DNA of 16,882 bases. Source: DASXTS01 sp036505275. Its GTDB lineage: Bacteria; Actinomycetota; Actinomycetes; Mycobacteriales; Pseudonocardiaceae. The stretch is from the NCBI GenBank assembly GCA_036505275.1, contig DASXTS010000169.1:1-16882 (forward strand), given 5' to 3'. The notes beneath the pieces are model-generated. The model made no database searches and had not been told where the DNA came from. It saw only the letters and a program-made list of their open reading frames with translations. This document shows, one piece after another, positions 1-7,460 of this stretch. The first letter of the stretch is position 1. Each line of letters begins with the position of its first letter. The translations under genes were made by a program, and so were the position numbers.

Positions 1-1
1 C

Positions 2-988
2 ATGAAAGTCACCATCCTGGACGACTACTTCGACACCCTTGGCAGCCTGCCGTGCTTCGCGAAGTTGGGTGGCCACCAGGTCACCATCTGCAACGACCAC
101 GTCCAGGACGCCGACGTGTTGGCCGACCGGCTAAAGGACACCGAGGCGCTGGTCCTGATCCGGGAGCGTACGAAGATCAGTGCGGCGCTGCTGGAACGCC
201 TGGCTCGGCTGAGGCTAATCAGCCAGCGCAGCGTCTATCCGCATATCGACATTGATGCCTGCACCCGGCACGGCGTCGTGGTGTCGTCATACCAGCATCC
301 GGGCAGCCCCTCCGACGCCGCGGCGGAACTCACCTGGGCCCTGACCCTGGCGGCGGCCCGGATGATCCCCCAGCAGATGGCCGCATTGAAGGCCGGCCAG
401 TGGCAGATCGGCGTCGGCGATTCCCTACGCGGAAAGACGTTGGGCATCTTCGGATATGGCCGGATCGGCAGAACCGTCGCCGGGTACGGCGACGCGTTTG
501 GTATGCAGGTGCTGGTCTGGTCGCGGGAACCGTCGCGGCGGCAGGCACAAGCGGACGGCTATGCCGTCGCCCCCGACCAGCGCAGCTTCTTCGCCGACTC
601 CGACGTGGTCTCAGTCCATCTGCGGCTGGTCGACGCCACCAGGGGAATCGTCACAGCCGGCGACCTGGCCCAGATGAAGCCGACCGCGCTATTCGTCAAC
701 ACCAGTCGAGCCGGGCTGGTCGAACCGGGAGCCCTGGTGAGCGCGTTGCGCGCCGGACGCCCCGGCCGCGCCGCCGTCGACGTGTACGAGCAAGAACCGC
801 TACGCAACCCCCACGATCCATTGCTGTCACGGGACAACGTCGTCTGCACCCCGCACATCGGGTACGTGACCCGCGACGAGTACGAGATCCAATTCGCGGA
901 CGTGTTCGACCAGATCATCGCGTTCGCCGCCGGTACTCCCACCAACGTCGTCAACCCCGAAGTCCTCGCGCAACTGCGAGGCCCATAG
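2..988 (+). CDS. D-2-hydroxyacid dehydrogenase family protein (NAD-dependent)
   Basis: This 328-residue protein has the length and order of the D-isomer-specific 2-hydroxyacid dehydrogenase family, which interconverts 2-keto acids and D-2-hydroxy acids in the cytosol using NAD(P)H. The NAD-binding Rossmann motif GYGRIG lies at residues 151-156. The catalytic triad is visible: Arg236 in NTSRAG, Glu265 in DVYEQEP and His285 in CTPHIG. The substrate lobe is split around the Rossmann domain as usual (about residues 1-100 and 290-328). The ATG is at base 2, so its ribosome binding site is outside the window and the start is not independently supported. Substrate cannot be told from sequence; phosphoglycerate-dehydrogenase-like, glyoxylate or hydroxypyruvate reductase roles are all possible. 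No downstream partner gene is coupled to it. Confidence 0.9.
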   Translation: MKVTILDDYFDTLGSLPCFAKLGGHQVTICNDHVQDADVLADRLKDTEALVLIRERTKISAALLERLARLRLISQRSVYPHIDIDACTRHGVVVSSYQHPGSPSDAAAELTWALTLAAARMIPQQMAALKAGQWQIGVGDSLRGKTLGIFGYGRIGRTVAGYGDAFGMQVLVWSREPSRRQAQADGYAVAPDQRSFFADSDVVSVHLRLVDATRGIVTAGDLAQMKPTALFVNTSRAGLVEPGALVSALRAGRPGRAAVDVYEQEPLRNPHDPLLSRDNVVCTPHIGYVTRDEYEIQFADVFDQIIAFAAGTPTNVVNPEVLAQLRGP

Positions 989-1421
989 CCTGTCCGGATC
1001 GGGTACCGGACGCACCGCCAGCAAGGTGGACCAATGACGCAATGACGGGCAGCCCTCTAACCGCCAGGACCCTGGTTCAGCCGGCGGGGTTTGGCGGGCG
1101 CGTCCGGCTCGTCGGCGGAGTGTCACCACCCCTTCCTAAAACCGGGCTGTCGGAGCGGTGTCTGGCGAGCGAAACCTGTCCTCATCTGCCGAACTGCGGG
1201 CGGTATCCGGGGCGTGGCGGCGGAGGGTGAAGCCGGCCGTGCGAGGACGTGGGCTGGCGCATCGATCAGAGTCGGCGGGAGGAGATGTTCGGGAACCGGA
1301 CTCTCGTGGACGGCGGCCCCCGCCGGCGCGCGGGTGTCGTCGCTGGTCAGTGTTCTGCTGGTTCGCTAACGTCGTTCTTGCCGACCGGTGATCTGCTCGA
1401 AGACCAAGGCGAGGGGGCGGT
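989..1421. other. intergenic region without a recognisable gene
   Basis: About 430 bases separate the dehydrogenase from the cupin gene. I see no tRNA, no convincing coding frame and no known RNA motif. Just behind the dehydrogenase stop there is a 6-bp inverted repeat (gtccgg at 992-997, ccggac at 1006-1011, 8-nt loop) with no T-run, so it is at most a weak terminator. Short open frames here have poor third-position GC and overlap each other, as expected by chance at this base composition. Confidence 0.5.
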
Positions 1422-1766
1422 GTGGCCCTTCACATCCGTAACACCGAGCTTCCGGGAGACAGCGCCTCGCGTACATTCCTCGGTCGCGATCACGGTGGAG
1501 TGCCTGTCTCGTTCTTCATTCAGGCGAGCCCGCCGGGGCATGGTCCGGGACCGCACCGTCATCCGTATGCCGAGGTGTTCGTATTGCACGAGGGGTCGGG
1601 CTCGTTTCTGGCCGGCGATGAGACGATCGAGGCTTCCGGCGGCTCGGTCGTGGTCGTGCCGGCCGGGGAGGTTCACGGTTTCACCGCATCGCCTGATGGT
1701 CCGCTGCGCATGACGTGCATTCACGTGAGCGACCGGATGATCACAGAATGGGTTGAGCGTGCGTGA
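1422..1766 (+). CDS. small cupin-domain protein
   Basis: This 114-residue single-domain protein fits the cupin_2 beta-barrel family. The metal-binding signature is clear: motif 1 contains PHRHPYAEVFVLHEG (two histidines and a glutamate spaced as HxH(x)3-4E), followed by GDETIEASGGSVVVVPAGEVHGF, which supplies the motif 2 histidine. Such proteins bind a divalent metal and serve as small dioxygenases, isomerases or sensors; the specific reaction is unknown. I chose the GTG at 1422 because a purine-rich GAGGGGG lies a few bases upstream and the reading frame immediately gives the family-like N-terminus ALHIRNTE. No ATG gives a better start. It stands alone, with 233 non-coding bases before the next gene. 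Confidence 0.85.
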   Translation: MALHIRNTELPGDSASRTFLGRDHGGVPVSFFIQASPPGHGPGPHRHPYAEVFVLHEGSGSFLAGDETIEASGGSVVVVPAGEVHGFTASPDGPLRMTCIHVSDRMITEWVERA

Positions 1767-1986
1767 CGGCCTTGCGCGTTGCGTTTTGCCAAGCCGATGT
1801 GGGCCGCTTGGCGTGTCACACGGCCACTGCCAGCTGCGGCTGTCGGCACAGTCCCGTCCAGCGTCGTTCAAGCCGCACCTGTCGACCGCCCAAGGATGGA
1901 CAGCTGGACGGCACCGCGGCTGGCGAGTGCGGGGCGCCCGGAACCAGTCTCTGGCTATCGGTGGCGACCTCGACAGCCGTCGGCCC

Positions 1987-1992
1987 TATCCT
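1987..1992 (+). promoter_or_regulatory. candidate -10 box for a leaderless antitoxin transcript
   Basis: TATCCT matches the actinobacterial TANNNT -10 consensus and sits 7 bases before the ATG at 2000, the spacing expected when transcription starts on the start codon. There is no Shine-Dalgarno sequence before this ATG, which supports a leaderless mRNA. I see no clean -35 hexamer. This is inference from sequence only. Confidence 0.45.
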
Positions 1993-1999
1993 GAGACAC

Positions 2000-2254
2000 A
2001 TGAGCGCAGCGTACGACTTCGAGCTGCTCCCGCACGCGGGTGTTCCGGCCGAGGAGGTTGAGGCTGCCGAGCACGGACAGTTGGCATATCTGACGCGCAA
2101 CGGTGAGCCCGTCGCGGCCATCGAGGCACTTGAGGATGCCGAAGACATCCGCGCCGCCCGAGCCGCGCTGGCCGATCGCGAGCCAGACATTCACCTGGAA
2201 GAGCTACTGACCAAGTACACCGACGACCTCACCGCCTACCCGGACGAGCGGTGA
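2000..2254 (+). CDS. Phd/YefM-type antitoxin
   Basis: This 84-residue acidic protein matches the Phd/YefM antitoxin pattern: an N-terminal fold with AEHGQLAYLTRNGEPVAAI at about residues 25-43, then a hinge (EALEDAEDIRAARAAL) and a disordered acidic tail that normally wraps the toxin. In intact systems the antitoxin neutralises the RelE/ParE toxin and represses its own operon. The stop codon overlaps the start of the downstream toxin frame as GTGA (2251-2254), the usual translational coupling in these pairs. The 5' end looks leaderless. Because the toxin gene carries a frameshift, this may now be an orphan antitoxin. Confidence 0.8.
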   Translation: MSAAYDFELLPHAGVPAEEVEAAEHGQLAYLTRNGEPVAAIEALEDAEDIRAARAALADREPDIHLEELLTKYTDDLTAYPDER

Positions 2255-2525
2255 GCGGCCGCCATACTGGTAAGGTCCAGTTCAGCCGTTCCGCGGAAAA
2301 GGAACTCGAAGCACTGGATGCACGCATCCGAGCCCGCATCCTGCGCAACATCATCGCGTTGGCCGATGACCCAGACCGCCAGGCGTCACGCATCTGACGA
2401 GCACCGACAATCTGTGGCGCATCCGCGTCAGCGACTACCGGGTCAGCTACGAAATCCGCGACTCCGAGTTGATTATCCGCGTGGTCCGGATAGCCCACCG
2501 CAGCAAGGTCTATCGTGCCCTCTGA
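2251..2525 (+). pseudogene. RelE/ParE-family toxin, frameshifted
   Basis: Starting at the GTG that overlaps the antitoxin stop, the frame reads SGRHTGKVQFSRSAEKELEA and continues to IIALADDPDRQASRI, then stops at 2395-2397. From 2394, two bases out of phase with that frame, the typical RelE C-terminus follows: LTSTDNLWRIRVSDYRVSYE, then IIRVVRIAHRSKVYRAL, ending at 2523-2525. Adding one base near 2376 restores a continuous protein of about 90 residues with the family's DPRPPGV segment, so the lesion is a single-base deletion. RelE toxins are ribosome-dependent mRNA endonucleases; the terminal Arg, His and Tyr positions are in the downstream piece. As written the gene cannot make full toxin. 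Sequencing error remains possible. Confidence 0.8.
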
Positions 2526-2602
2526 AAACGACGCACCGTGGACGATCTTGCCCTCACCACGCCAGTAGACCAGATACCTATGCCAGCCGTGGTCCGTGGC
2601 CG

Positions 2603-3029
2603 TCAGTCCAGAGTGCCCAGGCCGTGCCGGCGGCAGCATTGCTTGTACTTTCGCCCCGACCCGCACCAACACGGGGCGGTCCGCGCGGGCGGCCAGGGCA
2701 CCATCACGGACGTGGCGTCGCGCACGTCCGGATAGCCGAGAAGATCGTCTTTGCCGGGCGTCGTGACGCCCTTGGCCGCGAGGAACACCTCGAAGCCGCG
2801 CAGGTCGGCCGCCAACTGGTTGACGCCGAGCCCGGCACGGTCGGTGCGCGCAGTGCCGCTCGGTGCGCTGCCGATGTTCGTCCCAGGTCGCTCCCACGTG
2901 ATCGGCCAGGTGCGGCCAACGGACGATCAGCGCCTGATGCTCCGGCTCCGGCCAGAACACCGACAGGGTTGTCGTGTGGTACCGATAGCTGCCGTCGGAT
3001 CCGGCCGGAGTCCAGCCCGCGTTGCTCAT
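2603..3029 (-). pseudogene. SEC-C motif protein, frameshifted
   Basis: The gene opens at ATG 3029, overlapping the upstream stop by one base (TAATG). Its first about 57 residues (MSNAGWTPAGSDGSYRYHTT, then ALIVRWPHLADHVGATWDEH) are in one frame. The rest (NQLAADLRGFEVFLAAKGV to the end) is in another frame. The switch needs one extra base, or two missing, near 2843-2855 within a GCGCGC run. The C-terminus has a perfect SEC-C zinc-binding signature, CWCGSGRKYKQCC, at 2633-2671. SEC-C motifs occur at the tail of SecA and in many small proteins of unknown role. Reassembled, the protein would have about 140 residues. Function unknown; it appears to be the second gene of a two-gene unit. Confidence 0.75.
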
Positions 3030-3646
3030 TACTGTGATCGCCCACTCTGCTGGCCGTCCGGTACCCCGGACCGACCGCCGCGCGCCACGGCGCGGCGCAG
3101 GAGCGTGCTCCAGTCCGGCATGAGCTCCAGAAGGTCGTCGACGGGCAGGTCGACGCCGAGCTTGGCACACCGGTCGACCACGTCCGAGGCGCGCTCGGTC
3201 GGGTAGTCGAGGGAGTATTCGAACAGCGATTCGGCACCGCCTTCCCGGCACTGGTACAGGCCGTGGACGATGCCCACGGCAAGCTCCATCGCCGCCGCCG
3301 TCATGCCTAGCTCGGCGCGCCGCGCAAGATCGTCGAGGAACGGCTGCAACGCCTCGTCCAGGATCTCGCCGGCAGCCTCTCCCGGACCGATGTAGCCGAC
3401 ACCGTGGCGGTATCCTGCCCGGCCGTTGAGTTCGTCGATGTCGTGGTGGCACAGCGCGAACTCGACGTCGTCGGCGACCCTGGACCGATGCTCCTCCGAC
3501 AGGTGCCGCGCGGCGAGGGCGTTAGCTTGCTCCCGCAGGTCCGGTCGGGCGGCCAGCAGCACGTCGAGAAGCTCACCCTTCTCCGCCGCCGTCAGGGCAT
3601 CCAGGGCCGACGTCGTTGCGCGGGGTGCTCCCCGGCCCATGCCCAT
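3029..3646 (-). CDS. conserved hypothetical protein
   Basis: This 205-residue acidic protein is mostly helical by composition. The stretches DALTAAEKGELLDVLLAARP (near the N-terminus), DIDELNGRAGYRHGVGYIGP (middle) and RASDVVDRCAKLGVDLPVDD (C-terminal third) look like a conserved actinobacterial hypothetical family, but I cannot name a domain. The start at 3646 is chosen over an upstream in-frame ATG at 3673 because a strong AGGAGG (complement of 3653-3658) sits 6 bases before it. It is translationally coupled to the SEC-C gene (stop/start overlap TAATG at 3029), so the two products may work together. No signal peptide or membrane segment is seen. Confidence 0.7.
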   Translation of the reverse strand: MGMGRGAPRATTSALDALTAAEKGELLDVLLAARPDLREQANALAARHLSEEHRSRVADDVEFALCHHDIDELNGRAGYRHGVGYIGPGEAAGEILDEALQPFLDDLARRAELGMTAAAMELAVGIVHGLYQCREGGAESLFEYSLDYPTERASDVVDRCAKLGVDLPVDDLLELMPDWSTLLRRAVARGGRSGVPDGQQSGRSQ

Positions 3647-3808
3647 GTCCAACCTCCTGCACTCACGCGACATTGCGGTGATCGCCGCTCACGGTCCGAG
3701 GGCCGCCGGCACACGGCCCCGGACCATACCGATCCAACTGTGCTGCGCCCTCATCCCGCGGCCGCGAGTCGCCCGGCTGTCGGCGGCCTCGCGAATTCCG
3801 GTGTCCCG

Positions 3809-4020
3809 ATGCGCGACGAGCCGATGGCACCGGCGGACCGGCCGGCGGTGGTGTACGGGCCCGAGCGGTGGCGAACCGCTGCCGACACCGACTGGTCGCA
3901 TTGGGACCTGTGGTTCTGCCTTGCGTGCCTGGCCGCCACGACGGGGACTGGGACGCGCTGGACGACGCGATCCAGAACGCCGACCGGTACGACGGTGAGG
4001 CGAAGTGGAGCTGCCACCAC
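3809..4020 (+). pseudogene. small hypothetical gene, frameshifted, 3' end lost
   Basis: Two adjacent frames each show strongly GC-biased third codon positions and protein-like content. The first, from ATG 3809 (or ATG 3824), reads AVVYGPERWRTAADTDWSHW followed by DLWFCLACL. The second continues as GRHDGDWDALDDAIQNADRY and DGEAKWSCHH. One missing base near 3928-3933 explains the switch. The W/C/H-rich composition (FCLACL and CHH) hints at a metal site. Beyond about 4020 the frame enters a 22-bp tandem array and continues antisense through the next gene, so the original C-terminus seems lost. I do not recognise the family. No good ribosome binding site is visible. Confidence 0.45.
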
Positions 4021-4108
4021 GCGCCACCGAACCGCCCAACACGCGCCACCGAACCGCCCAACACGCGCTACCGAACCGGCGAACACGCCGTACCGAACCG
4101 GCCGGCAG
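4021..4108. repeat. 22-bp tandem array, four units
   Basis: Four head-to-tail 22-bp units start at 4021, 4043, 4065 and 4087. The first two are identical (gcgccaccgaaccgcccaac plus ac); the third and fourth are diverged but keep accgaaccg. The array ends five bases before the stop codon of the FAD oxidoreductase on the other strand. The period is not a multiple of three and there are no unique spacers, so it is neither a coding repeat nor CRISPR. Confidence 0.9.
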
Positions 4109-4113
4109 CCGGG

Positions 4114-5535
4114 TCACTGGTGGCGGCGCAGGTAGCGCAGTGCGGCGTCGGCCGCGTTGGCACCGCACATGCCGTGCGCGCCGGGGCCGGGTGGGGTCGC
4201 CGCCGAGCAGATGTACATGCCGGGGATCCGGACCTGGTACGGGGAGAGGGTGGTGCGGGGGCCGAACACGAGCTGGCGGACGTCCTTGGCGCCGGTGACG
4301 ATGTCTCCGCCGACGTAGTTCGGGTTGTAGACGGCCATCTGGGTGGTCGAGCGCACCGCCTGCCCGACGATCCGGTCCCGGAATCCGGGCGCGAACCGTT
4401 CGATCTGGGCGATGATCGCCTCGGTGGCGTCGCCGGGGTAGCCGTGCGGCACGTGCGCGTAGGTCCACAGCGGATGCACGTCGCCGGCGGAGCGCGAGGG
4501 GTCGGCCAGGTACTGCTGGCCGACCAGCACGAACGGCCGCTCGGGCATCCGCCCGGCGTGGATCTCCCGCTCGGTGGCGGCGACCTCGGCGAACGTGCCG
4601 CCGAGGTGCACAGTGCCGGCCCGGCGCGCGTGCGGGTTGGTCCACGGCACGCCGGCCTGGACCGCGAAGTCGACCTTGAACGCGCCCGGACCGTGCCGGT
4701 AGCGGCGGTAGGCACGGGCGACCCGGGACGGTAGGCGGTCACCGAGGATGTCGGCGACCGCGCCGGGGGCGAGGTCGAACAGTGTGACGTCCGCGGGCGG
4801 CAGCTGCGACGCCGCCCGGACCCGCACCCCGGTCTCGATCTTGCCACCGAGGTCGAGCAGCAGCGCGGCGAGCGCGGCGGTGATCGACCCCGAGCCGCCG
4901 GCCGCGACCGGCCAGCCGTACCGGTGGCCCGCGGTGATGATGCCCAGCCCGATCGCCGAGGTGAGCGGGTAGTGCAGCGGCCGGAAGGCATGCGCGGCGA
5001 CGCCGCCGAACAGGGCCCGCGCCTTCTCGGTCGCGAACAGCCTGGCGACCGCGGATCCGGGCAGCAGCGTGGGCAGGCCGAATCGGGCCAGCGCCAGCGG
5101 GTGGTGCGGGATCCGCAGCAGCGGCCGCATGATGTCCTCGGCCAGCCGGTCGAAGCCCGCCGATTGCCGGCCGAACGCCAGCCGCCACCGGGACCCGTCG
5201 CTGCCGAGCCCGGCGGCGGTGTCCTCGATCGAGCGGTACAGCACGCCGGCGTCTCCGCCGTCCAACGGGTGCACGCAGTCGATCTCGGGCCAGCGCCAGG
5301 ACAGCCCGTAGCGGTCCAGGCCGAGGCTGTTCAGGAACGTGGAGCCGACGGCCATCGGGTGAAACGCCGAGCAGTGGTCGTGCAGCAGGCCGGGCAGGAT
5401 GGCCTCGCCGGAGCGGGCGCCGCCGCCGACCTCCTCGGCCGCCTCCAGCACGGTGACCTGCACGCCTTCCTTGGCAAGGGCCGTGGCGGCGGCGAGCCCG
5501 TTGGGCCCACCGCCCACCACGATCGCGGTGCTCAC
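4114..5535 (-). CDS. FAD-dependent oxidoreductase, phytoene-desaturase (CrtI)-like
   Basis: This 473-residue flavoprotein has the FAD dinucleotide-binding motif GGGPNG at residues 8-13, the ribose-binding Glu31 and the GGGAR motif at 37-41. Near the C-terminus, ICSAATPPGPGAHGMCGANA is the typical second FAD-contact motif of the CrtI/phytoene dehydrogenase and amine-oxidase superfamily. These enzymes desaturate, isomerise or oxidise hydrophobic substrates; the substrate here is unknown and need not be a carotenoid. The GTG at 5535 is chosen because it overlaps the stop of the upstream DUF3556 gene (GTGA), and it places the Rossmann strand directly at the N-terminus. The longer open frame up to 5661 would add 42 residues of low-complexity shadow sequence. 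It is the last gene of a ligase-DUF3556-oxidoreductase operon. Confidence 0.85.
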   Translation of the reverse strand: MSTAIVVGGGPNGLAAATALAKEGVQVTVLEAAEEVGGGARSGEAILPGLLHDHCSAFHPMAVGSTFLNSLGLDRYGLSWRWPEIDCVHPLDGGDAGVLYRSIEDTAAGLGSDGSRWRLAFGRQSAGFDRLAEDIMRPLLRIPHHPLALARFGLPTLLPGSAVARLFATEKARALFGGVAAHAFRPLHYPLTSAIGLGIITAGHRYGWPVAAGGSGSITAALAALLLDLGGKIETGVRVRAASQLPPADVTLFDLAPGAVADILGDRLPSRVARAYRRYRHGPGAFKVDFAVQAGVPWTNPHARRAGTVHLGGTFAEVAATEREIHAGRMPERPFVLVGQQYLADPSRSAGDVHPLWTYAHVPHGYPGDATEAIIAQIERFAPGFRDRIVGQAVRSTTQMAVYNPNYVGGDIVTGAKDVRQLVFGPRTTLSPYQVRIPGMYICSAATPPGPGAHGMCGANAADAALRYLRRHQ

Positions 5536-7361
5536 GTCAGCATCCCCGTTCCGACGTCGTGGCCATGGTCGTGGCGCCGGTCGTGCTTGCCGCGAGTCGT
5601 CGCCTTGTCGGCGGCGCGCGACCAGGTCACCTGGGTGGGGATCGGCCCATTGGGCAGCCATGGCTGCTCGTTCACCGCGTCGACCACCTTCCAGGTGCCG
5701 CGCTCGATCACGCCGAGCGCCAGATCAATGACCTTGTACTCCTGATAATCGCGGTGCACGGGCTGCGACTCCACCCAGACCACGATGACCTCGCCCGGCT
5801 CGTACCCGACCTGGCGCTGCACCGCGTTGATCAGATCCTCGTTGTGCAGGTGGCCGTCGCCGAAGTTGAACCCGATCAGCGAGTTGCAGATGAACTCCCC
5901 CTCGCGCACCGACCGGCTGTCGATGTCTGGCAGGTGCCGCAGTAGCAGCGAGAACAGCCCGCGCCCCTGGCTGTGCATGGACCGCCAGGAGATCACCTGC
6001 TGCATGGTGACCTCGGCCATCCCCGGCTCGTACCCGAACGCGATCAGCTGGTCGATCTGGTTGGGGGCCGACCTGGTGACCCTGTTCAGCTTCTCCTCGG
6101 CGCCGGGCGCGAACGCCCACAGCGCCGTCGCCCAGTTGCCCGCGTACTGCCGCATCGAGGGCAGGAAGGACACCAGGTCGGGACGCAGGTTGCCCAGGAC
6201 CGGGAAGAACAGCAGGCCGGCCAGGATCGCGACCAGCAGCCACGGCGAGGAGATGTCCCACACGGCATAACCGCTGTGGTTGGGGAACCCGAGGAACAGG
6301 AAGGCCGCGGCGTAGGCGAACAGCACATTCCACTCCAGCGGCACGGCCAGCGGGAACGTCGAGATGATGAACAGGTGGAATACAACCATCACCGCGGCCG
6401 CGGCCACCGACAGCCACGGATATGGTGAGAACAGCAAGATCAGCGGCGCGACGATCTCCACGAAGCTCCCGCCCACGTGGGCCATCAGGCTCGCCAGATG
6501 TGACGGGCGCAGATCACGCGGGACGTCACGGTAGTGCGCCCGCTTGATCCACCTGAAGGGCACGCCCGGGCTGTTGCTCACCATCGGCGGCACGACGAGG
6601 GTGAAGTGGTAGCCGATCTTGGACACGCCCGCGCCGACCCACACGACGACGATCAGCAGCTTCAGCGCGATGATCATATCAACGAACGGGAGTGCGCTGA
6701 AGATGAACAGCGCCGGCAGGTACTGCTCGCCGCGCGCGGCCAGGAAGATCGTCTTGTCGCGTAGCCCGATGAGGATCAGCAACACCATTGCTGGGACGAG
6801 CAGAACGGGGTTCACCAGCCCGGAGGTGTTTTCCGGCAATGCCGCGTGCAGCGAGCTGGTCACCACACCGGGCAGCACGAGCGGGACGAGAACGGCCACG
6901 ATCAGGGCCAGGTAGAGCACCACGTCGAACACGGTGCGCCGATCGCCGGCGGTGAACGGGACCCGGCGCCACGGCCGCAGCCTGATGGTGCCCGGCCTCG
7001 CGTAATACCGGAACCCACCGGTCATCGGCTTGAAATGGCCGGCCAGCGGCCCCCACGACCCGGCAACCCCGATCGTCTCCAGCAATACCGTCCACAGCAC
7101 GAACTTCTCGTAGACGATCGGCTCGTTCCACCAGTTCCCGATATCCCAGGGCGAGAGGCCGGATGTCAACGTCGCCACCAGCACTCCGCCGAACGCGTAA
7201 AAGACGACCAGCTTCACCAGGTAGATTGTGTGGATCATTCTCGGCGAGCCGAACCCGTGCTCGACCCAGAACAGCGCGAGTTCCCTCATGCGTTCCATGA
7301 GCGGCTTCTGCATGAACGTCTCCGGGTCGACCGGCGGAGAGTCAGGCTGTACGAATCCCAT
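5532..7361 (-). CDS. DUF3556 integral membrane protein
   Basis: This 609-residue protein resembles the DUF3556 family, known to me mainly from mycobacteria and relatives and of unknown function. Hydrophobic segments likely to cross the membrane include about 46-66, 86-105, 144-168, 184-200, 216-250, 299-335, 346-360 and 374-392. Characteristic text such as GSWGPLAGHFKPMTGGFRYY lies at 101-120. The last about 200 residues are soluble and contain GFNFGDGHLHNEDL (497-510). The tail is His/Arg-rich (GKHDRRHDHGHD), possibly metal-binding. The ATG at 7361 has a GAGGAG ribosome binding site. It overlaps the oxidoreductase by four bases and lies 99 bases behind the ligase, so a shared lipid or acyl-chain substrate at the membrane is a reasonable inference. 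Confidence 0.8.
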   Translation of the reverse strand: MGFVQPDSPPVDPETFMQKPLMERMRELALFWVEHGFGSPRMIHTIYLVKLVVFYAFGGVLVATLTSGLSPWDIGNWWNEPIVYEKFVLWTVLLETIGVAGSWGPLAGHFKPMTGGFRYYARPGTIRLRPWRRVPFTAGDRRTVFDVVLYLALIVAVLVPLVLPGVVTSSLHAALPENTSGLVNPVLLVPAMVLLILIGLRDKTIFLAARGEQYLPALFIFSALPFVDMIIALKLLIVVVWVGAGVSKIGYHFTLVVPPMVSNSPGVPFRWIKRAHYRDVPRDLRPSHLASLMAHVGGSFVEIVAPLILLFSPYPWLSVAAAAVMVVFHLFIISTFPLAVPLEWNVLFAYAAAFLFLGFPNHSGYAVWDISSPWLLVAILAGLLFFPVLGNLRPDLVSFLPSMRQYAGNWATALWAFAPGAEEKLNRVTRSAPNQIDQLIAFGYEPGMAEVTMQQVISWRSMHSQGRGLFSLLLRHLPDIDSRSVREGEFICNSLIGFNFGDGHLHNEDLINAVQRQVGYEPGEVIVVWVESQPVHRDYQEYKVIDLALGVIERGTWKVVDAVNEQPWLPNGPIPTQVTWSRAADKATTRGKHDRRHDHGHDVGTGMLT

Positions 7362-7418
7362 GTCGAGCTCCTCATGTGGCGAAGACGGACACCCGTCCGC
7401 TTGAACGCCGGCTGGGTT

Positions 7419-7458
7419 GTGACTGGATGTGACTGAATGTGACTGAATGTGATTGACC
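7419..7458. repeat. 10-bp tandem array, four units
   Basis: Four 10-bp units (tgtgactgga, tgtgactgaa, tgtgactgaa, tgtgattgac) lie in the 99-base gap between the ligase and DUF3556 genes, ending two bases before the ligase stop codon triplet. The 10-bp period matches one DNA helical turn, so a protein-binding array is conceivable, but simple slippage is the plain explanation. Confidence 0.85.
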
Positions 7459-7460
7459 TG

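Noticed and set aside
2526..2602. Minus-strand peptide HGWHRYLVYWRGEGKIVHGA between the convergent toxin and SEC-C genes
   Set aside because: It looks protein-like but lies only 77 bases long in a convergent gap, in the wrong frame for the SEC-C C-terminus, and has no start of its own.
4021..4108. CRISPR-like direct repeats
   Set aside because: Units are contiguous without unique spacers and no cas gene is near; the same holds for 7419-7458 and 10670-10756.
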